This document shows positions 6,752 to 9,984 of a stretch of DNA of 9,984 nt, piece after piece. The position numbers and the translations under genes were made by a program. The notes below the pieces were generated by a model. That model was not told where the DNA came from. It made no database searches and saw only the letters and a program-made list of their open reading frames with translations. Numbering within the stretch: position 1 is the first letter of the stretch; every line of letters begins with the position of its first letter. The stretch comes from an uncultured Clostridia bacterium (GTDB lineage: Bacteria; Bacillota; Clostridia; Christensenellales; UBA1242). Location: NCBI GenBank assembly GCA_934771675.1, contig CAKVMF010000023.1:1-9984 (forward strand), in the 5' to 3' direction.

Positions 6752-7423
6752 TTATAAAACATGGCTAGTTCCAATTCGATCAGCACCCAAATCAACAAGT
6801 CTAAGTGCCTGTGCTCTAGTTCTAATTCCACCCGCAGCCTTGATATAGCATTTTCCTGCTATATTTTTTCGAATAAGTGAAACAACATTTTCTGTTGCAC
6901 CCATAGTCCCAAACCCAGTCGATGTTTTAACAAAATCAACTTTCGCCTGCATACAAACTTTGCAAAGTTTAACAATATCATTATCATCAAAATAGCATGT
7001 TTCTATAATAGCTTTAACAACATGTTTTTTTGCTATCTTTTTAATTTTTGATAGCTCATTTTTTATATATGAAAAATCACCTTGCTTTGCCCTACCAATA
7101 TTTATAACAACATCAATCTCGTCCGCACCATCAAAAATAGCTTCTTTTGTTTCAAACATCTTTGTTTCTAGCTTATTAGCGCCAAGTGGAAATCCAACAA
7201 CAGAACAAACTTTTAACGAGTCTGCATAATACTTTTTGATAAAGCCAGAAACATATGCAACATTGCATGGATTTACACAAACTGAATAGTATCTATTTTT
7301 ATATGCCACATCACATAACTTTTCAAGATCACTAACAGTCGCCCTTGGATCCAGCAATGTAAAATCAATTTTCGAATTTAAATCTATTGTGTTTTCTTTT
7401 ATAATATTTTTCGTTTTAAACAT
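6752..7423 (-). CDS. deoC: Deoxyribose-phosphate aldolase
   Basis: DeoC is a cytoplasmic class I aldolase that splits 2-deoxyribose 5-phosphate into glyceraldehyde 3-phosphate and acetaldehyde in deoxynucleoside breakdown. From ATG 7423 it has 223 residues, the usual family size. Family motifs in order: IDFTLLDPRAT (19-29), SVCVNP (47-52), VVGFPLGA (75-82), DEIDVVINIG (101-110, Asp104), FVKTSTGFG (164-172, Schiff-base Lys166) and IKAAGGIRT (194-202, Lys195). The catalytic Asp and both Lys are present. An in-frame ATG at 7465 would add 14 residues, but 7423 has AGGTGA (7428-7433) close upstream. The protein stops soon after RIGTS, slightly short of the tail seen in many DeoC proteins. No other nucleoside-catabolism gene (deoA, deoB, pdp, cdd) is in the window. 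Confidence 0.95.
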   Translation of the reverse strand: MFKTKNIIKENTIDLNSKIDFTLLDPRATVSDLEKLCDVAYKNRYYSVCVNPCNVAYVSGFIKKYYADSLKVCSVVGFPLGANKLETKMFETKEAIFDGADEIDVVINIGRAKQGDFSYIKNELSKIKKIAKKHVVKAIIETCYFDDNDIVKLCKVCMQAKVDFVKTSTGFGTMGATENVVSLIRKNIAGKCYIKAAGGIRTRAQALRLVDLGADRIGTSHVL

Positions 7424-7503
7424 AAAATCACCTATATAAAATATATCACAAAAATACTTTGACACAAAATATAAAACTATAATTTTTTGGCAATAATTAT
7501 GTT
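7424..7503. promoter_or_regulatory. Divergent control region between deoC and the membrane-protein gene
   Basis: This 80-bp AT-rich gap must hold both promoters. Minus strand (deoC): an extended -10 TGATATATT (7440-7448) is present, but it lies so close to the AGGTGA binding site that the leader would be almost absent. A TTGCCA at about 7488-7493 is followed, 14 bp later, by another TATATT. Plus strand: a perfect TTGACA (7459-7464) and a perfect TATAAT (7478-7483) occur, but only 13 bp apart, which is too short for a standard promoter. I cannot assign either promoter firmly. Confidence 0.35.
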
Positions 7504-8343
7504 ATGGAAAAAAGTCGTTTTTCAATTTTTATTGATAGTTTATTTATTTCAATTATTATTGTCACCCTATGCTTTATATGGTGCAGAAAAATATCAAAAA
7601 ACGCATTTTTTTGTTATTTTGTTTGCATTTCAATGTTAGTATTGAGTTTTATTTTAATTTTTTGCAAAAAATATAAAAAATTTAAATCACAAAAAGTTAT
7701 CGGCGAAAATAAAAAATTGTTAAAACAATGTTATGAAAATATAATTTATTTAACACAAAAAGATACTTCTATTTTTTATTCAAAAATTCTAAATGCAACC
7801 AAGGTTTCTTCAAATATTTATAAAAATGAATTTTCATTTTTTTATATTAATCTCAAGCAGCTGCTAACTCCAACTGACTTTTTTGAAGCAACAAATTTTT
7901 ATATTGAAACTGACAAAACTATTCCATTAACTTTTCTTGGAAAATCATATTCTGACGATTTTTTAAAACTAATTCAAGAATCAAAACTTAATTTCAATTT
8001 TTATAATGAAACTGAAATTTTTGAAATAATAAAGTCCAGCGACAGAATTTCAATGTTAACAAACAACATCAATCAACAACCTAAAAATAATTATTTTAAA
8101 AATTTAAAAAACAAATTTTCATCTTCCCTTACAAAAAATAAATTTAAAGATTTATTTATCTCTGGATTATCTCTTTCAACAGTTTCAATATTTGTTCCAC
8201 ATTCAATTTATTATCTAATTATCGGATCTTTCCTTTTGATTCTTTCAATAGTTTGTTTATTTTCAAAAAACGTTGCTCCACAAAAACCAAACAAACCATC
8301 GCTTGTTTCTTTAACACAAAAAAAAGATGTTAGCAAAAACTAA
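7504..8343 (+). CDS. Four-helix membrane protein of unknown function
   Basis: I do not recognise this 279-residue protein. It has two hydrophobic segments near the N-terminus (about 8-27 and 35-54) and two near the C-terminus (about 216-232 and 234-254). Between them is a soluble part of about 160 residues. Basic residues follow the second segment (KKYKKFKSQK, 55-64) and precede the third (KNKFKD, 211-216), which puts the central domain and both ends in the cytoplasm. The central part is rich in Phe, Asn and Lys and contains IPLTFLGKSYSDDFLKLI (140-157); I see no metal-binding or nucleotide-binding motif. There is no clear ribosome binding site before ATG 7504. It is the only plus-strand gene, is more AT-rich than its neighbours, and its last codons lie in the terminator hairpin. 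The coherent topology over a long frame supports a real gene. Its relation to deoC or pheT is unknown. Confidence 0.8.
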   Translation: MEKSRFSIFIDSLFISIIIVTLCFIWCRKISKNAFFCYFVCISMLVLSFILIFCKKYKKFKSQKVIGENKKLLKQCYENIIYLTQKDTSIFYSKILNATKVSSNIYKNEFSFFYINLKQLLTPTDFFEATNFYIETDKTIPLTFLGKSYSDDFLKLIQESKLNFNFYNETEIFEIIKSSDRISMLTNNINQQPKNNYFKNLKNKFSSSLTKNKFKDLFISGLSLSTVSIFVPHSIYYLIIGSFLLILSIVCLFSKNVAPQKPNKPSLVSLTQKKDVSKN

Positions 8344-8352
8344 CATCTTTTT
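8321..8352. terminator. Bidirectional rho-independent terminator between the membrane-protein gene and pheT
   Basis: A perfect 13-bp stem (8321-8333 with 8340-8352; core GATGTTAG/CTAACATC) has a 6-nt loop. It is flanked by an A-run on the left and a T-rich run on the right, so each strand has a T-tract after the stem. It lies 3 nt past the pheT stop (8356-8358) and contains the last codons and the stop (8341-8343) of the plus-strand gene. Confidence 0.9.
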
Positions 8353-8355
8353 CTT

Positions 8356-9984
8356 TTAACCCCTAATTTCAAGCCCGTTTTTGTTTATGTATTCAACAAA
8401 ATCTGCTCTAAATTTTTCAATTTCTTCACCAGATAATGTATGGTCAAAACTTGAAAGATTAAATCTGATTGTAACTGATTTTTTGTCACCCAATGTTTGA
8501 GCATTTTCGTAAATATCAACAAGTTCATATCCTGCCAAAATCTTTGACTTAAATTTATTTAAGATTTTTGACAAATCAATGTATTTCAAGTTTCCATCAC
8601 AAACAATATTGTAATCAACTTGAACAGCTTGATATTTTGAAACATTCTTAACTTTTTTTGCAAATGGTTTAGAGTTTGCAAGTTTTTCAAAATCAAGTTC
8701 AAGCATAGCAACATTAAATCTCTTATCAATAAGTTTCTTTACCGTTGGATGCAAAACGCCAATCTGACCATACTCACCTTGTCTTGCAACAATCTTAAAT
8801 GAGTTTACTGGATGCATATAACTTACGCAGTCACCTTCTTCCAAATAAACATCAATACCCATAATTGTTTTTGCAACATCAGTTATGGCAGTTTTAAGTT
8901 CTGTGAACATTTCAAATTCACTTTTTGTTTGACTAGCAAACAAAACAGCTAATTTTTTATTTTCAATTGCATGCTTATCTTCTTCAAGTCCTGAAACTAC
9001 TCTGCCGATTTCAAAGACTCTAACATCTTCATACAAGTTTTTATTTTCATCAAGTGTTCGAATAAGTGTTGGAAGCAATTCACTTCTAATTCCACTTTGT
9101 CCAGCATTTGATGGGTCAAGCAATGAAACATATGATTTCATATCGATGCCATGAGCTTTATTGAAATCTTCAAAATTCCAAATGTGTGAATGAATTTCAT
9201 TCGCATTATATTTTTCAGCCAAAAACAATTTTGTATCATATTCATATTCAATTGATTTGATAAGTGTTTGTGGAGCACAATCAAAGCAAAGTGGCTTTGG
9301 CTCAATATTATCATAACCATAAAGTCTTGCGACTTCTTCAACCAAATCTTCTTTAATAGAAATATCTTTAGTTGCCCTAAACGATGGAACATCAACAACA
9401 AGCAAATTATCTTTTTCCGTAACACCAAATTCCAATGATTTTAAAGTTTGAATAACAAATTCTTTTGAAATATTTTCACCAACAATTTTGCTAATAAACA
9501 TAGGATCAAAAGTAATTTGAACTTTGTCAAAATGTTTGTTGTAACAATCACTAAAACTTGAAGTAACTTTTGCACCAGAATCAATTTGATGAAGCAAATA
9601 AACAATTCTTGCAAGTGCAACAGGAGTTAGTTCTGGATCCAAGCATTTTTCATATCTTTGAGATGCATCTGTAATAAGACCAATTGCTCTTGATGTTTTT
9701 CTTATAGCAGCATAATCAAAAACAGCAGCTTCAAACAAAACAGAATTTGTTTCATCTGAAATTCCTGATTTAAGACCACCCTTAATACCAGCAATTGCAA
9801 CAGGCTCACTATTTTTATCAGCAATAACAATTGCATGTGGTGGAAGTTTATGTTCTTCACCTTCCAAAGTTGTCATAACTGTGTTTTCATCAGATTCAAT
9901 AACATTGATTCCATCAACAATTTTATTGTCAAATGCATGCATTGGAAGTCCAAGGTCAAGCATAACATAGTTTGTTAAATCTGC
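8356..9984 (-). CDS. pheT: Phenylalanyl-tRNA synthetase beta subunit (5' part beyond window)
   Basis: PheT pairs with PheS in the (alpha-beta)2 enzyme that charges tRNA-Phe; beta carries the editing site and tRNA-binding domains. The frame is open through the right edge. The codons before Met 9963 read ADLTNYV, the family's conserved stretch, so that methionine is internal. The visible 542 residues are the C-terminal two thirds of a protein usually near 800. Numbered from Met 9963, they are: the end of the B3/B4 editing region (GLPMHAFD 5-12, GGLKSGISDET 62-72, DASQRYEKCLDPE 99-111); the B5 domain (about 148-220) with IKEDLVEEVARLYGYDNI at 203-220; the catalytic-like core (about 230-430); and the FDX-ACB anticodon-binding domain (about 441-535), starting SKYQAVQVDYNI and ending near DHTLSGEEIEKFR. 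pheS is expected just upstream, outside the window. The gene ends at the shared terminator. Confidence 0.97.
   Translation of the reverse strand, partial: ADLTNYVMLDLGLPMHAFDNKIVDGINVIESDENTVMTTLEGEEHKLPPHAIVIADKNSEPVAIAGIKGGLKSGISDETNSVLFEAAVFDYAAIRKTSRAIGLITDASQRYEKCLDPELTPVALARIVYLLHQIDSGAKVTSSFSDCYNKHFDKVQITFDPMFISKIVGENISKEFVIQTLKSLEFGVTEKDNLLVVDVPSFRATKDISIKEDLVEEVARLYGYDNIEPKPLCFDCAPQTLIKSIEYEYDTKLFLAEKYNANEIHSHIWNFEDFNKAHGIDMKSYVSLLDPSNAGQSGIRSELLPTLIRTLDENKNLYEDVRVFEIGRVVSGLEEDKHAIENKKLAVLFASQTKSEFEMFTELKTAITDVAKTIMGIDVYLEEGDCVSYMHPVNSFKIVARQGEYGQIGVLHPTVKKLIDKRFNVAMLELDFEKLANSKPFAKKVKNVSKYQAVQVDYNIVCDGNLKYIDLSKILNKFKSKILAGYELVDIYENAQTLGDKKSVTIRFNLSSFDHTLSGEEIEKFRADFVEYINKNGLEIRG

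Noticed and set aside
7424..7465. Longer deoC start at ATG 7465
   Set aside because: The 14 extra residues do not fit the family, and AGGTGA precedes ATG 7423 at a workable distance.
9138..9428. Minus-strand frame of 96 codons
   Set aside because: Out-of-frame image within pheT; the pheT frame carries the conserved B5 motifs over the same bases.
1..9984. Mobile elements, CRISPR arrays, toxin-antitoxin or phage-defence genes, tRNAs, rRNAs and riboswitches
   Set aside because: I looked on both strands and saw no transposase, integrase, spaced direct repeats, small paired genes or cloverleaf. All gaps between genes are under 130 bp and are accounted for by promoters and terminators.

Overview
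The window is an AT-rich stretch of bacterial chromosome. The genes are densely packed, and all but one lie on the minus strand. Low GC, AGGAG-type ribosome binding sites, sigma-A-like promoters, U-tract terminators and standard stop codons (TGA is used as a stop at the end of rimI) suggest a low-GC Bacillota, probably an uncultured Clostridia-like lineage. This is inferred from gene style, not from a marker gene. I see no mobile element, CRISPR array, tRNA or rRNA.

Layout from the right edge, which is the direction of minus-strand transcription. (1) The C-terminal two thirds of pheT (phenylalanyl-tRNA synthetase beta) enters from the right edge and ends at a bidirectional terminator at 8321-8352. 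(2) The only plus-strand gene, an unrecognised four-helix membrane protein at 7504-8343, converges on that terminator; its last codons lie inside the hairpin. (3) deoC (deoxyribose-phosphate aldolase) is divergent from it across 80 bp. (4) A tight five-gene unit runs from an extended -10 promoter at 6717-6722 to a strong terminator at 2758-2773: tsaE - tsaB - rimI - alpha/beta hydrolase - murF. It joins t6A tRNA modification and S18 acetylation to peptidoglycan precursor synthesis. The MurF-type ligase has five membrane segments in place of the usual soluble N-terminal domain. (5) ddl (D-Ala-D-Ala ligase) has its own promoter and terminator; its dipeptide product is the substrate MurF adds. 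(6) A long, very acidic, probably disordered protein of unknown function runs off the left edge; at least 468 residues are visible without a stop.

Start sites were re-chosen for rimI (5639, not 5672) and deoC (7423, not 7465) from ribosome binding sites and family lengths. pheT is open at the right edge, so the methionine at 9963 is internal.

Most of the window is housekeeping. The parts worth a second look are the membrane-anchored MurF and its operon partners, the acidic protein with an inverted repeat over its promoter, and the plus-strand membrane protein. I found nothing that clearly amounts to a new multi-gene system.
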